Source of the DNA: Leguminivora glycinivorella
Lineage: Eukaryota; Arthropoda; Insecta; Lepidoptera; Tortricidae
DNA length: 64,000 nt
Direction: 5' to 3'
NCBI RefSeq assembly: GCF_023078275.1
Contig: NC_062994.1
Location: forward strand, 13,029,545-13,093,544
In this document: piece after piece, positions 1 through 10,744 of the stretch
How positions within the stretch are numbered: the first letter of the stretch is position 1
How the letters are laid out: every line of letters starts with the position of its first letter
The notes under the pieces: model-generated
Databases searched by the model: none
What the model saw: only the letters and a program-made list of their open reading frames with translations
What the model was told of the DNA's origin: nothing
Translations under genes and position numbers: made by a program

Positions 1-157
1 ACAGATGGTGTTTTTTTTACGCACTAGTGCGAGAAGTGGTTCATTATATGCCAGGTCGAAACTTCGGAGGGTCATCTGTACTGAAAAACGTCGTACGATA
101 CACGTGCGAAAAGGAAATTCGTAACTCGTGTCGATGTCGTAATGTACTATTTTATCT
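1..157 (+). repeat. Dispersed repeat (family with copies at 15484-15812, 29850-29990, 58025-58255)
   Basis: Reads ACAGATGGTG, GCCAGGTCGAAACTTCGGAG, CTGAAAAACGTCGTACGATA; the same phrases recur at the other listed sites in either orientation. No coding content. Confidence 0.7.
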
Positions 158-191
158 GTGTCGGAGCGTTGATTCTTTTGATATTCTTATT

Positions 192-244
192 TTTAACCCC
201 CGACGCAAAAACGAAGGGGTGTTATAAGTTTGACGTGTCTGTAG

Positions 245-303
<59 letters not shown>

Positions 304-444
304 CGTCCGTCCGTCCGTCCGTCCGTCCGTCCGTCCGTCCGTCCGTCCGTCCGTCCGTCCGTCCGTCCGTCCGTCCGTCCGTCCGTCCGTCCGTCCGTCC
401 GTCCGTCCGTCCGTCCGTCCGTCCGTCCGTCCGTCCGTCCGTCC

Positions 445-482
<38 letters not shown>

Positions 483-665
483 TTGTCTGTCTGTGTGTGT
501 GTCTGTCTGTGGCATCGTAGCTCCCGAACGGATGAGCCGATTTCGATTTAGTTTTTTTTTATTTGAAAGCTGTGTTAGTCGGGAGTGTTCTTAGCCATGT
601 TTCATAAAAATCGGTCCACTAGGTCGCGGTCGGAGGTTTTTTTCAAAATTTTAATTTTGTGGTTA
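192..665 (+). repeat. Lepidopteran-type repeat with GTCT tract
   Basis: Starts TTAACCCCCGACGCAAAAAC and continues through a GTCT tetranucleotide tract to GGCATCGTAGCTCCCGAACG and GAAAATCGGTCCACTAGGTC-like text. Further copies lie at 29995-30129 plus 31816-31884 (interrupted), 31885-32040 plus 32650-32780 (interrupted), 34418-34665, 45240-45430 (minus), 60745-60830 and 61740-61860. Confidence 0.75.
241..490 (+). repeat. (GTCT)n-(GTCC)n-(GTCT)n microsatellite
   Basis: About 50 bp of GTCT, then about 150 bp of uninterrupted GTCC (roughly 37 units), then GTCT again with GTTT and GTGT variants. Every other copy of the host repeat in the window has only a short GTCT tract. Confidence 0.97.
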
Positions 666-1130
666 GGTTATGTTCTTTTCCATCGGCGATAAGTCATCGC
701 TAACTTGCTTTTGGTGGAACCAACGGACCAGTGCCTAAGTGTAGTTGGGGCGTGTAGCATATTTTCAATGCCCTTATACTCTTTTTACCCCAAACCTTCA
801 CATCAAAAAGTCGTAACATACATTCACATTGGATTACACTTAGGACCTTTTTGACGGCATATTTGGGACGCAGGGCGTCGCTCGCGGCACGATTTGATCG
901 TAAATTCGGCTTTTTAATATCGATTATGGACGCATACGCACGTACAAACTGTACGCTTAACGCGCTTATACGCTTCACAAACAATAATAGGTCCTTTACT
1001 TCTTTTTATAATGTATAATTTTATTCATAATTATAACAGTAAGTACATAATACCTAATACAGACAATAAAATAGGTCCTTAAATAAAACTACAAACTAAA
1101 ACTAAAATCTAAACTTATAAATCCATACTT
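666..1130. other. Repeat debris
   Basis: 666-760 resembles one end of the MITE at 37749-37975 (CTTGCTTTTGGTGGAACC, CCAGTGCCTAA). 1010-1130 is A-rich and resembles LINE 3' ends on the minus strand. I see no gene. Confidence 0.4.
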
Positions 1131-1302
1131 AATATTATAAATGGGAAAGTGTGTGTGTCTGTTTGTTTGTCCGTCTTTCACGGCAAAACGGAGCGACGAA
1201 TTGACGTGGTTTTTTAAGTGGAGATATTTGAAGGGATGGAGAGTGACACAGGCTACTTTTTGTCTCTTTCTAACGCGAGCGAAGCCGCGGACAAAAGCTA
1301 GT
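1131..1302 (+). mobile_element. Lep1/Helitron-like repeat
   Basis: Starts ATCCATACTTAATATTATAA, contains GTGTGTGTCTGTTTGTTTGT and GGCAAAACGGAGCGACGAAT, and ends in AAAAGCTAGT. The CTAGT end fits a Helitron-like terminus. Other copies: 35248-35418, 45472-45645 (minus), 47712-47850 (minus, partial), 55038-55280, 56826-57045 (minus), 58810-59155 (minus, interrupted). Confidence 0.65.
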
Positions 1303-1635
1303 CATCATCCTCCTTGCGTTCTCCCGGCATTTGCCACGGCTCATGGGAGCCTGGGGTCCGCTTTGACAACTAATCCCAAGATTTGGCATAGGCACTAGTT
1401 TTTACGAAAGCGACTGCCATCTGACCTTCCAACCCGAAGGGTAAACTAGACCTTATTGGAAATAGTCCGGTTTCCTCACGATGTTTTCCTTCACCGAAAA
1501 GCGACTGGCAAATATCAAATGACATTTCGCACATAAATTCCGAAAAACTCATTGGTGCGAGCCGGGGTTCGAACCCGCGACCTCCGGAATGAAAGTCGCA
1601 CGTACTTACCGCTAGGCTACCAGCGCTACAAAAGC
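1303..1635 (-). mobile_element. tRNA-derived SINE
   Basis: On the minus strand the head reads GGTAGCCTAGCGGTAAG (A-box like) and GCGGGTTCGAACCCC (B box), followed by a roughly 250-bp body. The 16-bp sequence GCGGACAAAAGCTAGT occurs on both sides (1287-1302 and 1636-1651) and is the target duplication; it lies at the end of the Lep1-like element, so the SINE is nested. Confidence 0.8.
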
Positions 1636-1763
1636 GCGGACAAAAGCTAGTAAACTATAAATAAAAGATTAGCCCCAAATCGCCGTCCACCGGCAACGTG
1701 CCCAGAAGGCTGGCACACAAGTCACACAACACAAGCCTTCTAGAGCTTATCGTGACACTCAGA

Positions 1764-1861
1764 CCCCTTAGCACAACTTGCTTTGTCGCGCGCGAGTCCA
1801 TACATCAAGCGCGACTTCAAGTATGGACTCGCGCGCGACAAGGCAAGTTGTGCTAGAGGGG
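1764..1861. repeat. 98-bp hairpin MITE
   Basis: Arms of about 38 bp (CCCCTTAGCACAACTTG... against ...CAAGTTGTGCTAGAGGGG) pair almost perfectly around a loop of about 15 bp. It interrupts a dispersed repeat (1655-1900) related to the SINE-like element at 34015-34240. Confidence 0.8.
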
Positions 1862-2089
1862 CAGTTATCTGTGTAAGATCGTCCTATAATATTTATTCAT
1901 TTTATTTATAATGTCACATATAACGCGAACTATAGTGAATCTCTGCTATCAAATAACCCTTCATTTGTTTAACAAGGAACCCTAATAAAGGTGTGACACG
2001 TCTTATCAGTTGTTGAACCGCCGGTTGTCACTCAAATGCACTCATACAACGTTTCAAGCTGATAAAATAAGATAAGATAAGAACCTGAT

Positions 2090-4118
2090 TTACTTGATCT
2101 ATTTGTTGTCGAGAAAGCGGTCCTTCAAAGCAATTTTAGATGTGGAAGGATTTCTATGTGGAAGGGGTCGCTCAACAACCGACGCTGGTGTTGAGCTAAT
2201 CAAACAGATTTTCGATGCCTGGGAGGAGTCACAGGATGCCTTGGGTTGGGTATCTTCTCTGATTTATCTAAGGCTTTCGATTGCGTCTGTCATGAAACAC
2301 TGATCAGGAAATTGCACTACTATGGAGTGCGAGGATCGGCACTGAATTTAGTCAAATCTTACTTACACCCCCCCTCGGCTCGGCTCGGCTTGACCCCTTG
2401 GCGCTGCGTAGAGATGTGGCCTCGCTCTGCATTTTCTATCGCATGTATAACGGGGAGTGCTCCGAGGAATTGTTCGGATTAATCCCTACCGCTTCTTTCC
2501 GCCATCGCCCTACGCGACAACATTTCCATCGTCATCATCTAGATGGCTGGCAGTCCTCAACTGTGCGTTTCTCCAGAAACTTCCTGCCCCGCACAGCTAA
2601 ACTGTGGAATGAATTGTCGCCTGCGGTATTTCCGGACCGATACGACCTTCAAATCTTCAAGAAAAGAGCGTACACCCATCTTAAAGGCCGGCAACGCACC
2701 TCCAACACCTCTGGTGTTTCGGGTGTCCATGGGCGGCGGTGATCGCTTACCATCAGGCGACCTGTCTGCTCGTTTGCCTCCTATCCCATAAAAAAAAAAA
2801 AAAAAAACGATAGAATACAAAGGGTCGACGTGAATGGACAGCGCTCACCGGGGTCACTAGTCTCTATGGGTGTACCGCAGGGATCAATATTGGGGCCTTT
2901 CCTGTTCCTTATCTACATTAATGACCTGCCATATCTTGTAAAGACCCACCATGATATAGTATTGTTTGCAGATGATACTTCCCTTATTTTCAAAGTCAAA
3001 CGTCAGCAACAAACTTGTGAAAATGTAAACAATGCTATTTCCGAAGTAGTTAATTGGTTTAGTGTTAATAACTTATTTTTAAATGAGAAAAAGACTAAAT
3101 GTATTAAGTTTGTAACGAGTAATGCTAAAAATGAACAAGCAAGTGTCGTTGTGAAGGATGAGGAATTGGAACTGGTAGATAGTACAGTTTTTCTTGGCAT
3201 AACTTCTTCTTGGATTCTAAACTTCAGTGGGGTCCCCATATTGCTACCCTCTCGAATAGACTGAGCTCTGCAGCATTTGCAGTGAGCAAGATCCGTCAGT
3301 TAACAGACGTGGAAACAGCTCGATTAGTTTATTTTAGTTACTTTCACAGCATTATGTCATATGGTATTTTACTATGGGGCAGTGCTTCAGAGATAAATAC
3401 CATATTTGTTCTGCAGAAGAGGGCTATTCGAGCAATATACAAAATGAACCATAGAGACTCACTTAGAGATAAGTTTAAGGACATTAATATAATGACAGTG
3501 CATTGTCAATATATTTATGAGAATATTATGTATGTACATAAAAACATTTGTAAATTTAAGAAAAACTGTGATGTACATAATATAAACACTAGAAATAAGC
3601 ATAAGCTTGCAGTGCCCTTCACTCGGCTCCATAAAATTAAAAAATCATTCATGGGTAATTGTGTAAGATTTTATAACAAACTTCCTAATGCCATCACTGA
3701 ACTGTCTTTTAATCGATTTAAACATTATGTAAAGCGTATACTGATCTCTAAAGCCTACTACAGCACACAAGACTACATGAATGATGAAACACCGTGGGAT
3801 ACAAGTATTGTTGAAAACCATTAATTATATAGCTTATTAATGATGATAATTATTGATAATTCAATGTATTTTTTTTTATACAATTTTTTTGACATTTAGA
3901 ATTTATTCTAGAAGTTTTTATACTAGTATTTTTTTATACAATTTAGATTGATATCATTTTATTAAATCAATGTAGTTTTAAAACAATATTGTTTATTGCA
4001 CCAATAAATTGCTCTGATATTTAGAATAAGATGAATATTGTACACTGTTGACAATTTAAAAGTGCTTATTGTAAGCCTATTTGAATAAAGAATATTTTGA
4101 TTGATTGATTGATTGATA
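2090..4118 (+). pseudogene. 5'-truncated CR1/Jockey-group LINE, reverse transcriptase remnant
   Basis: Frames carry STTDAGVELIKQIFDAWEES, DLSKAFDC, GVPQGSILGPFLFLIYINDL, LFADDTSLIF and a C-terminal region ending near 3824 (ILISKAYYSTQDYM). The coding part is broken by frameshifts near 2245 and 3205 and by a 439-bp LINE insertion (2369-2807). The 3' end is AATAAAG followed by (TTGA)n at 4097-4118. Endonuclease and ORF1 are missing. Confidence 0.88.
2369..2807 (+). mobile_element. Second LINE, 5'-truncated, inserted in the first
   Basis: Encodes the end of a Jockey-type ORF2 (FSRNFLPRTAKLWNELSPAV ... SGVSGVHGRR then TGA), a 3' UTR with ATCGCTTACCATCAGGCGAC, and a poly(A) of 18. It splits the RT frame of the host LINE between SYL and RIQRVDVNG. 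Confidence 0.85.
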
Positions 4119-4544
4119 TGCATAGTATGCATTTAAAAATCTACTTGAATACATATGAAAATTATGACTTGGTCACATCGCGGACGCTGGTTTAGTTTAG
4201 TTTAGTTTAGTTTATTGATCTCTCAATACAATTTTCATATTTAAAGTAAAAGAGTACAATAGCAATTACTTATTGTATAGCGATCGTCGTAATGTACATA
4301 ATGTAAACAATTCAATTCATAAAACATTTTAAGAACCATTTGTTACGTTATAAATCAGTTTTATCATTAATTATTAAAATAAAATGGTTTCACAATGAAT
4401 AAAAAATAATTGTACTATTAAATAATGTCAAATTAAATAAATAAAGACAGAAAGTGTCTAATAAAAATATGTCAAATGAATTAGTTACTACATAATAAAA
4501 TAATTTAAATGCTAATACAATGTATTATCTTGGTCATCGTCAGT

Positions 4545-7313
4545 TTACATTGAGAGATATTCCTGTACTGAGTAAAGAGATTTATTTACTAAAAAGGTTC
4601 TTAGTTTGCGTCTGAATGTCACATCGCACATCTCGTTTTTTATTTCAGCTGGCAGGTGCTCGTAGAAAGTCGGGCCTATTACACGTGGGTTTCTCGCATG
4701 TAATGCTGTACGGCGCGGGACGGTTCGTAGTTTTCCCGAACTCCGGAGGCATTTACCCGCAACCTCCACTCGCTTAAATTGAGACAAGTGTTTACGCGTC
4801 AACATAACTACCTCGAAAACGTACTGCGAATAGTGAGTCATGATTTGATGTTCAGCAAATAGTTCTTTACAGGATTGCCTCGGTTTTAAATTGAGTATAG
4901 TCCTTATCGCTCTTTTTTGCATGAGTAACACCCTATTTGCATCGGTCGAGTTACCCCACAAGATCACGCCGTATGTCATAAGCGAGTGGAAGTATGCGAA
5001 GTAAGCCTGCCTCAACGCAGCACATGAAATCATTGGCTTCACCTTTTGCAATGCGAAGATTGCACCACCCAGCCTTCCACATAGTACGTTTATGTGCTGC
5101 TTCCAACTCAAGGTGGGATCCATTGTGAATCCTAAAAACCTACATGAATCGCTTGTCGGGATAGGAGACTGAATATTCACGTTAGGGACGCACCTACCTG
5201 CGAACAGCATGACGTTCGATTTGTTAACGTTTAGAATCAGTCCGTTCGCCGAAAACCATTTATTAAGATGATCGCACACGGTGGTGACTTTGTAGTTGAG
5301 ATGTTCATATGTTTCAGCGCTGACAACTACAGTTGTGTCATCGGCAAACAAAATGACTCGACCGTCTTTAACAGCTGAGGGCAGGTCATTTACGAACGCG
5401 AGAAATAGAGTATTTCCCAGAGCCGAACCTTGAGGAATTCCCACTGTCACGTGGCCAGTTTCTGATCGTATTCTTTTCCCTCCCGCCATCACTTCTACTG
5501 TCTGTGTTCGGTTTTCTAAAAAAGATTTCAGTAGGTTACCATGCAGCCCATAACAGGAGAGTTTTTTTATAAGCAGGTCGTGACTTATAACGTCGAATGC
5601 TTTCGACAAGTCACAATAGATGCCAGCTACTTTCTGCCTGTCATCGATAGCGGTGGTGATGCTGTCAATCATGTTATACGCTGCAGTAGTAGTGGACATG
5701 TTCTTACGGTAAGCAAATTGTCTGTCAGTCAGTAGGTCGTTCTCGAAATGTTTCATTAGGTGTTGGGACAGGATGGACTCTATGATTTTGGATATGTTGG
5801 GTACTATTGAGATCGGTCTGTAATTATCAACGGATGTTTTATCACCCTTACTTTTGTAAACAGGACACACTCGTGTGCTTTTAAGTATATCGGGGTAAAC
5901 GTCTTTATTGAACATCTCATTGATGAGGGAGACCAGATTATCCGAAATTAATGGCCAAATTGATAATAGAATGTTGACTGATATGTCATATATATCAAGT
6001 GTGTTTCGACTTTTTAATAATGTTCTGAGAGTGCGATCGAGGTCAGCACGTGTGACAGTGGGAAAACTATAGGCATTTATCTGAGCGGTTTGTAAGTGGG
6101 CGTGCAGATAATTTATCGCGAGTTGTTCATTTACGCCTATGTTGTAAGTTGAAGCGACACTCAAAAAATGACTATTAAGGTGGTCAGGAACTTCTAATTT
6201 TTTCACAGGAATTGAATTACCTTTTTTTAAAGTAATGTCTTTCCTGTCCTGTGATTGAGAGGTTTCGTCCTTGATTATTTTCCAGATTTCTTTTGAAGGA
6301 TTTTGACTGTCTGTTATCCTTTTGGTGGTGTAAGTTTGCCTGGCTTCTAAAACTTTTCGTTTAATCAGGTCTGAGTAGTACTTAATACTTGTGGATATAC
6401 TAATGTCATCTGGATATTGTTGTCGGAAATGCGAAAGATCATTTAAATTTTCCATATATTTTGAGATTTCGTCAGTCATCCATGGGATACTTGGTTTACT
6501 TTTTATTCGTATCCGTTTTATGGGGAAATGAATATCTATAAAATATGTTAATACGCGTATTAATTTGCTAAACTTATTGCTAATGTCAATGTTATTATTA
6601 AATACAAAATTCCAATCATAATTCTCAATGTCACAGTAAAATAAATAAATTGATTCGTCATTAATTAGCCTACGTTCTTGAAAGGTATTCGTTTCCTCAC
6701 GGTACAGATGTTCGACCGTTATTGTGAATAGCTGCGCGTTATGGTCACTTATCGGTGTATCTATCGGTGAGGCGGTGACGTCACAGGTGTTGTTTACGAT
6801 GCCGCAGTCGATGGAGGTGGAACTCTCCGCGCACACACGGGTCGGAAACCCAACTGTGTTCGCGCATCCATAACTGGCCAGTATATCATTTACTTTTAAT
6901 TTTTCATTTTTTTCAGATAAGAAATCGACATTCAGATCGCCAACCACTACGAATCTTTTATTTTCTAAAGTTACTTTACTTAACAATAATTCTAATTTCG
7001 TAATAAATATGTCAAAATCTCCTTTCCCAGTTCGATAAATCGCAACAATAATTAAATTTAAATTTACAATTTCAATTGATGTTATCTCAAAATGATACTC
7101 AACGGAAACGCTTTGCAGGTCGTTGCGCTGTTTATACCGAATATCGTTCCGTATGTACAACGCAACGCCGCCATGGGCGATGCGCTTGCGGCAGTATGCA
7201 TTCGCTAACTCGTAGTTACATAACCTCACTTTGTCAATTTCGTTACTTTTGCACCAAATTTCGCTACATGCTAAAACATCTGGTTTTTCGGTGTCTAATA
7301 AAATGTTCAACAA
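4545..7313 (-). CDS. LINE ORF2: endonuclease-reverse transcriptase
   Basis: At least 922 residues. The AP-type endonuclease occupies about 1-205 (CSEIWCKS; VVVGDLNVDF near 121; SDHNAQLF with the catalytic His). The reverse transcriptase runs from about 480 to 720, with SKAFD near 571, GIPQGSALG near 624 and the catalytic FADD near 656. A C-terminal part ends YSVQEYLSM. There is no in-frame ATG at the 5' end: 7313 is a TTG, and the frame stays open further upstream through LIHQNVRSICG (the usual endonuclease start) into the end of ORF1. Translation therefore needs frameshifting or reinitiation. It nicks target DNA and copies the element RNA. Confidence 0.9.
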   Translation of the reverse strand: MLNILLDTEKPDVLACSEIWCKSNEIDKVRLCNYELANAYCRKRIAHGGVALYIRNDIRYKQRNDLQSVSVEYHFEITSIEIVNLNLIIVAIYRTGKGDFDIFITKLELLLSKVTLENKRFVVVGDLNVDFLSEKNEKLKVNDILASYGCANTVGFPTRVCAESSTSIDCGIVNNTCDVTASPIDTPISDHNAQLFTITVEHLYREETNTFQERRLINDESIYLFYCDIENYDWNFVFNNNIDISNKFSKLIRVLTYFIDIHFPIKRIRIKSKPSIPWMTDEISKYMENLNDLSHFRQQYPDDISISTSIKYYSDLIKRKVLEARQTYTTKRITDSQNPSKEIWKIIKDETSQSQDRKDITLKKGNSIPVKKLEVPDHLNSHFLSVASTYNIGVNEQLAINYLHAHLQTAQINAYSFPTVTRADLDRTLRTLLKSRNTLDIYDISVNILLSIWPLISDNLVSLINEMFNKDVYPDILKSTRVCPVYKSKGDKTSVDNYRPISIVPNISKIIESILSQHLMKHFENDLLTDRQFAYRKNMSTTTAAYNMIDSITTAIDDRQKVAGIYCDLSKAFDVISHDLLIKKLSCYGLHGNLLKSFLENRTQTVEVMAGGKRIRSETGHVTVGIPQGSALGNTLFLAFVNDLPSAVKDGRVILFADDTTVVVSAETYEHLNYKVTTVCDHLNKWFSANGLILNVNKSNVMLFAGRCVPNVNIQSPIPTSDSCRFLGFTMDPTLSWKQHINVLCGRLGGAIFALQKVKPMISCAALRQAYFAYFHSLMTYGVILWGNSTDANRVLLMQKRAIRTILNLKPRQSCKELFAEHQIMTHYSQYVFEVVMLTRKHLSQFKRVEVAGKCLRSSGKLRTVPRRTALHARNPRVIGPTFYEHLPAEIKNEMCDVTFRRKLRTFLVNKSLYSVQEYLSM

Positions 7314-7375
7314 TGCGGTTTTGCCACAAATGGATCTTACATTTTGGTGTATTAGTTTGAAGACCGAGGAATTCG

Positions 7376-8611
7376 CTAACGTGGCAACCGATCGCCGCTG
7401 CTCACTTTGAAGTTTTTTGGCTTCACAACGTTGAAAATTCTAATGGACACACCTTCCGGCCAGTTCTTACGACTACGGACTATTCGTACTTTATCTGCTG
7501 GTACATCAACCTTGAACGATGAGTAATGTCCTCTAGTTACCGTCAGCTTTTCACACTCGGCAACCTGCACGCCTGTGGTGGACTTGATGTGGTCAACTAA
7601 GTCTGCAGATGTGGTTTCTTCACTCAGATTGAAAACATGAAGACTGACAGATCGTGGTACAGCCGCTCTCAAACCATCCCGCCGTTCCATCAGTCCTACC
7701 TGCCGGGCTGGGACAGGCGGTTCGAAGGGCTTGGAGACAGCTGTCTGGAGAGCCGGCTTGGCTTTGAGAGTATCTGGCGATAGCGGAGGTCTCTGCGTTG
7801 TAGGCAACATATGGCCAGTGGGTTGAGCCGGCCACGCTGGGCAAGGAGAGACCACATTTGGTGCTGGCGGTGGTCCTTGGGTTGCAGTCAGCTTACGATT
7901 TGCAGGCTGAGCAGGCCAGGCTGGGCCAGGAGGCATGGGCATGGGCAACCTGGGGACTATCGCCTGGAGAGCTGATCCTCGGAGAACATCTGGTGGCGGT
8001 GGTGGGCCCTGTGTCGCGGGCAACATACGATCAGCAGGCTGAGCCGGCCAGGCTGGGCCAGGAGGCACGGGCGGCTTGGAAACTGCCGTCTGGAGATCCG
8101 ATCCAGCTGGGGGAGCATCTGGTGACGGCAGTAGTTGTGCTGCCACAGCCTCGGACTGCAGCTTGCGACGAGGGCGGGACCTAAGTTGCATCTTTTCCAC
8201 TGGAAATGTTCTTGAGGAGCGAGTGGGAGTTGAGACTTCTTTTTGTGGTTGGTTTACGCAGCCCACATTTTGGACTTGCATTGTGTCCAGGTTGGTGTCA
8301 TGCATAAAGGCCAGTCCTTCCGGACCAGAGTCATTCAGTGAGATATTCAGTGTCCCGTGAGAGTGGAGGTATTGTGGTGTAGTGTATTGCGTCTCCAAAT
8401 TGAGGTCAGTCATTTTTGAATTTAGTATTTTTAATATCTCCGTATTTGTTTGCTTTTGCGTCATGATTTCACGTTGTTGGTTTATCATTATATCATATGT
8501 TTTGTCCAATTTATCTTTTATTTCATTCACTGTCACTTTTAAATTCAAAATAACGTCCACTAACCTGTCGTCGTTTATGTTATCCTTCAGTTTGTCCTTT
8601 TTTGGAGGCAT
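7376..8611 (-). CDS. LINE ORF1 protein (nucleic-acid binding)
   Basis: 411 residues, ATG to TAG. The N-terminus (about 1-90) is heptad-like and probably a coiled coil (VDVILNLKVTVNEIKDKLDK). A long Pro/Ala-rich centre (about 150-310) has repeated GPAWPAQP motifs. The last 90 residues (SLHVFNLSEETTSADLVDHI ... PEGVSIRIFNVVKP) resemble an RRM-like fold known from CR1-group ORF1 proteins. Near the end, CCA AAA AAC at 7412-7420 forms a canonical slippery heptamer, and the ORF2 frame is open from there onward. Expected role: RNA binding and chaperoning of the LINE ribonucleoprotein. Confidence 0.8.
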   Translation of the reverse strand: MPPKKDKLKDNINDDRLVDVILNLKVTVNEIKDKLDKTYDIMINQQREIMTQKQTNTEILKILNSKMTDLNLETQYTTPQYLHSHGTLNISLNDSGPEGLAFMHDTNLDTMQVQNVGCVNQPQKEVSTPTRSSRTFPVEKMQLRSRPRRKLQSEAVAAQLLPSPDAPPAGSDLQTAVSKPPVPPGPAWPAQPADRMLPATQGPPPPPDVLRGSALQAIVPRLPMPMPPGPAWPAQPANRKLTATQGPPPAPNVVSPCPAWPAQPTGHMLPTTQRPPLSPDTLKAKPALQTAVSKPFEPPVPARQVGLMERRDGLRAAVPRSVSLHVFNLSEETTSADLVDHIKSTTGVQVAECEKLTVTRGHYSSFKVDVPADKVRIVRSRKNWPEGVSIRIFNVVKPKNFKVSSGDRLPR

Positions 8612-8771
8612 TTTTACAATTTTTAATTAGTAATTTAGCGTTCACAGTAATATTTAACTACACAAATCACTTTATAAGTATAATTGAATTAAATATAATT
8701 AATTATAAACAGAGCTATACAAATTAGCTTCGTACTCATGGCAGTGGCGCCATCTTCAACATGGCGATCAA

Positions 8772-8990
8772 AGCTGGCGATCAAATATATGAAAGAGGCG
8801 CGTTCCTAAGCACACATTCTAAGCTCGTGTAGGTGAACGCGTACCATGCTTGTATGAGTGAGATATGACAGGTCGACAGTTCACGTTTTTGACAGGTGGT
8901 AACGAGAGGGGGTGGGTGGCACTTTTAGCGGGGAGTGGGAGTGGCCGTACTGCACGATAGAACTCTTTATTATATGTGACTTGGTAGTCA
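8772..8990. repeat. Dispersed repeat, copy 1 (copy 2 at 45985-46205)
   Basis: Both copies read GGCGATCAAATATATGAAAG, AGGTGAACGCGTAC, TATGACAGGTC and GGGAGTGGCC, with small indels. No ORF. Confidence 0.75.
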
Positions 8991-9685
8991 TTGTTTCTTT
9001 TTAAAGCAACGAGTTCTTAATTAGTATTCAAAATCAATGTTATTTCTGAGGTATAAGGTAAATTGGTAAGGATACTAGCCAGTGTTGCTGGTAAATGACC
9101 AAGTGGGGCATTTGGCCGGTCCTTCACACATAACATTCTAGACATGAGTGCCTATTAGAAGCCGCATAAATTATATCGTAAGGCCAACACCGAAGGCCTT
9201 CCTTACAGGGTTGGTGTCCGAGGGTTACATTGACTGCTGACCATTAGCTGATCTCTTATATCATAAAAACTGTCATATAACTAACGTGTCATTGGACGCA
9301 AGATAGTCCATTGTCGCGCGCGTAGCCAATAATCAGTAATAAATTCAAATTTTACGACCAATAATTGAAAACACGATCGTAAAGGATATGGGACCACCAG
9401 AAGGGACAATTTTTCGAATGGAATAAGATATCAAATAACATAATAAATAATATGCTATAAAAATACGACTAGAATGTATTACAGTTTCCTCTTAGGGTAA
9501 CATTTGATCCATTATTATATAAATAATGGAAACTTGTAACATAGTATTGTAAAAGTCATAACTACATAAAGTTTCATTTCGTTACAATAGTACATTACGA
9601 TACAAGTGCGTAAAAAAGGAAGCGCGAAGCGAGTGGCGATAAATTAATAGTATTTTATGCAACTGGTGGTTAAAAGAGGTCAAAA
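8991..9685. other. No gene seen
   Basis: Non-coding. 9585-9650 matches the dispersed repeat at the left end (GTACATTACGATACAAGTGC, GAGTGGCGATAAATTA). The rest is unassigned. Confidence 0.5.
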
Positions 9686-10255
9686 AACCGGCCAAGAGCG
9701 TGTCGGGCCACGCTCAGTGTAGGGTTCCGTAGTTTTCCGTATTTTTCTCAAAAACTACTGAACCTATCAAGTTCAAAACAATTTTCCTAGAAAGTCTTTA
9801 TAAAGTTCTACTTTTGTGATTTTTTTCATATTTTTTATTTTAAACATATGGTTCAAAAGTTAGAGGGGGGGGGGACGCACTTTTTTTTCCTTTAGGAGCG
9901 ATTATTTCCGAAAATATTATTTATATTTTCGGAAATAATCGCTCCTTATCAAAAAACGATCTTCGTAAACCCTTATTCATTTTTAAATACCTATCCAACA
10001 ATATATCACACGTTGGGGTTGGAATGAAAAAAAATATCAGCCCCCACTTTACATGTAGGGGGGGTACCCTAATAAAACATTTTTTTCCATTTTTTATTTT
10101 TGCACTTTGTCGGCGTGATTCATATACATAATGGTACCAAATTTCAGCTTTCTAGTGCTAACGGTTACTGAGATTATCCGCGGACGGACGGACGGACGGA
10201 CAGACAGACATGTCGAAACTATAAGGGTTCCTAGTTGACTACGGAACCCTAAAAA
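9686..10255. mobile_element. MITE of about 550 bp, copy 1
   Basis: Inner-terminal inverted repeats AGGGTTCCGTAG and CTACGGAACCCT; starts ACCGGCCAAGAGCGTGTCGG and ends ACCCTAAAAAG. Includes a short palindrome CCGAAAATATTATTTATATTTTCGG-like block and a GGAC tract. Copies at 52791-53339 (full) and 48290-48478 (partial, minus). Confidence 0.75.
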
Positions 10256-10744
10256 GGTGAGTGGCGTGGGTAACAATTTGAGGCGAAGCCGAAAATTGTT
10301 AATAAAGACGCCACGAGCATTTTTTGACTCAGTTAAACACCGTTGCATACAATACTTTTTCTACGACCAAGCACTTATTTTGAAAGAAAATTATAAATTC
10401 AACAAATACCTACAACCAACCGTTGTCTAACAAACAACCGTTGTCTTATGTATTTTGTGTTCGCATTTTATATATTTTTTTTCACTTAATAATAGTTTGT
10501 ATGTTATGTAATCTCTTTTTGTGCTTTTCACTGGCGTGCATTGCAACAACAACAAATATGATAGCCCTATATACACATTCGCATGTCATTTATTTTTTGT
10601 TCAACACGTTCACAAACACTTTCCACGTCACAGAACACATATTTAACCTTAATAGTAAACATTTCACCTCACTATTTTTAATTACACACGTAACGAAACC
10701 GGGTCGTGACACCATATTGGATATACATACAGTTTTGATTTTGT
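10256..10744. other. Flank and probable 5' UTR of the following LINE
   Basis: 10256-10350 continues the repeat interrupted by the MITE. 10423-10744 is T-rich and lacks a recognisable ORF1; the 122-codon frame here is hydrophobic low-complexity and probably not real. Confidence 0.35.

Larger units (their letters stand above)
4191..8760 (-). mobile_element. Nearly complete CR1-group LINE
   Basis: From right to left it has a 5' UTR (to 8612), ORF1 (8611-7376), ORF2 (7313-4545), a 3' UTR of about 330 bp and a (CTAAA)n tail at 4191-4214. Both frames are free of stops, which points to recent activity. Confidence 0.85.

Noticed and set aside
142..594. Frames made of SVCLSVCL / PSVRPSVR or TDGRTDGR
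   Set aside because: Pure translation of the GTCT/GTCC tract.
1555..1630. tRNA gene on the minus strand
   Set aside because: It is the head of a SINE with flanking duplication; no independent tRNA.
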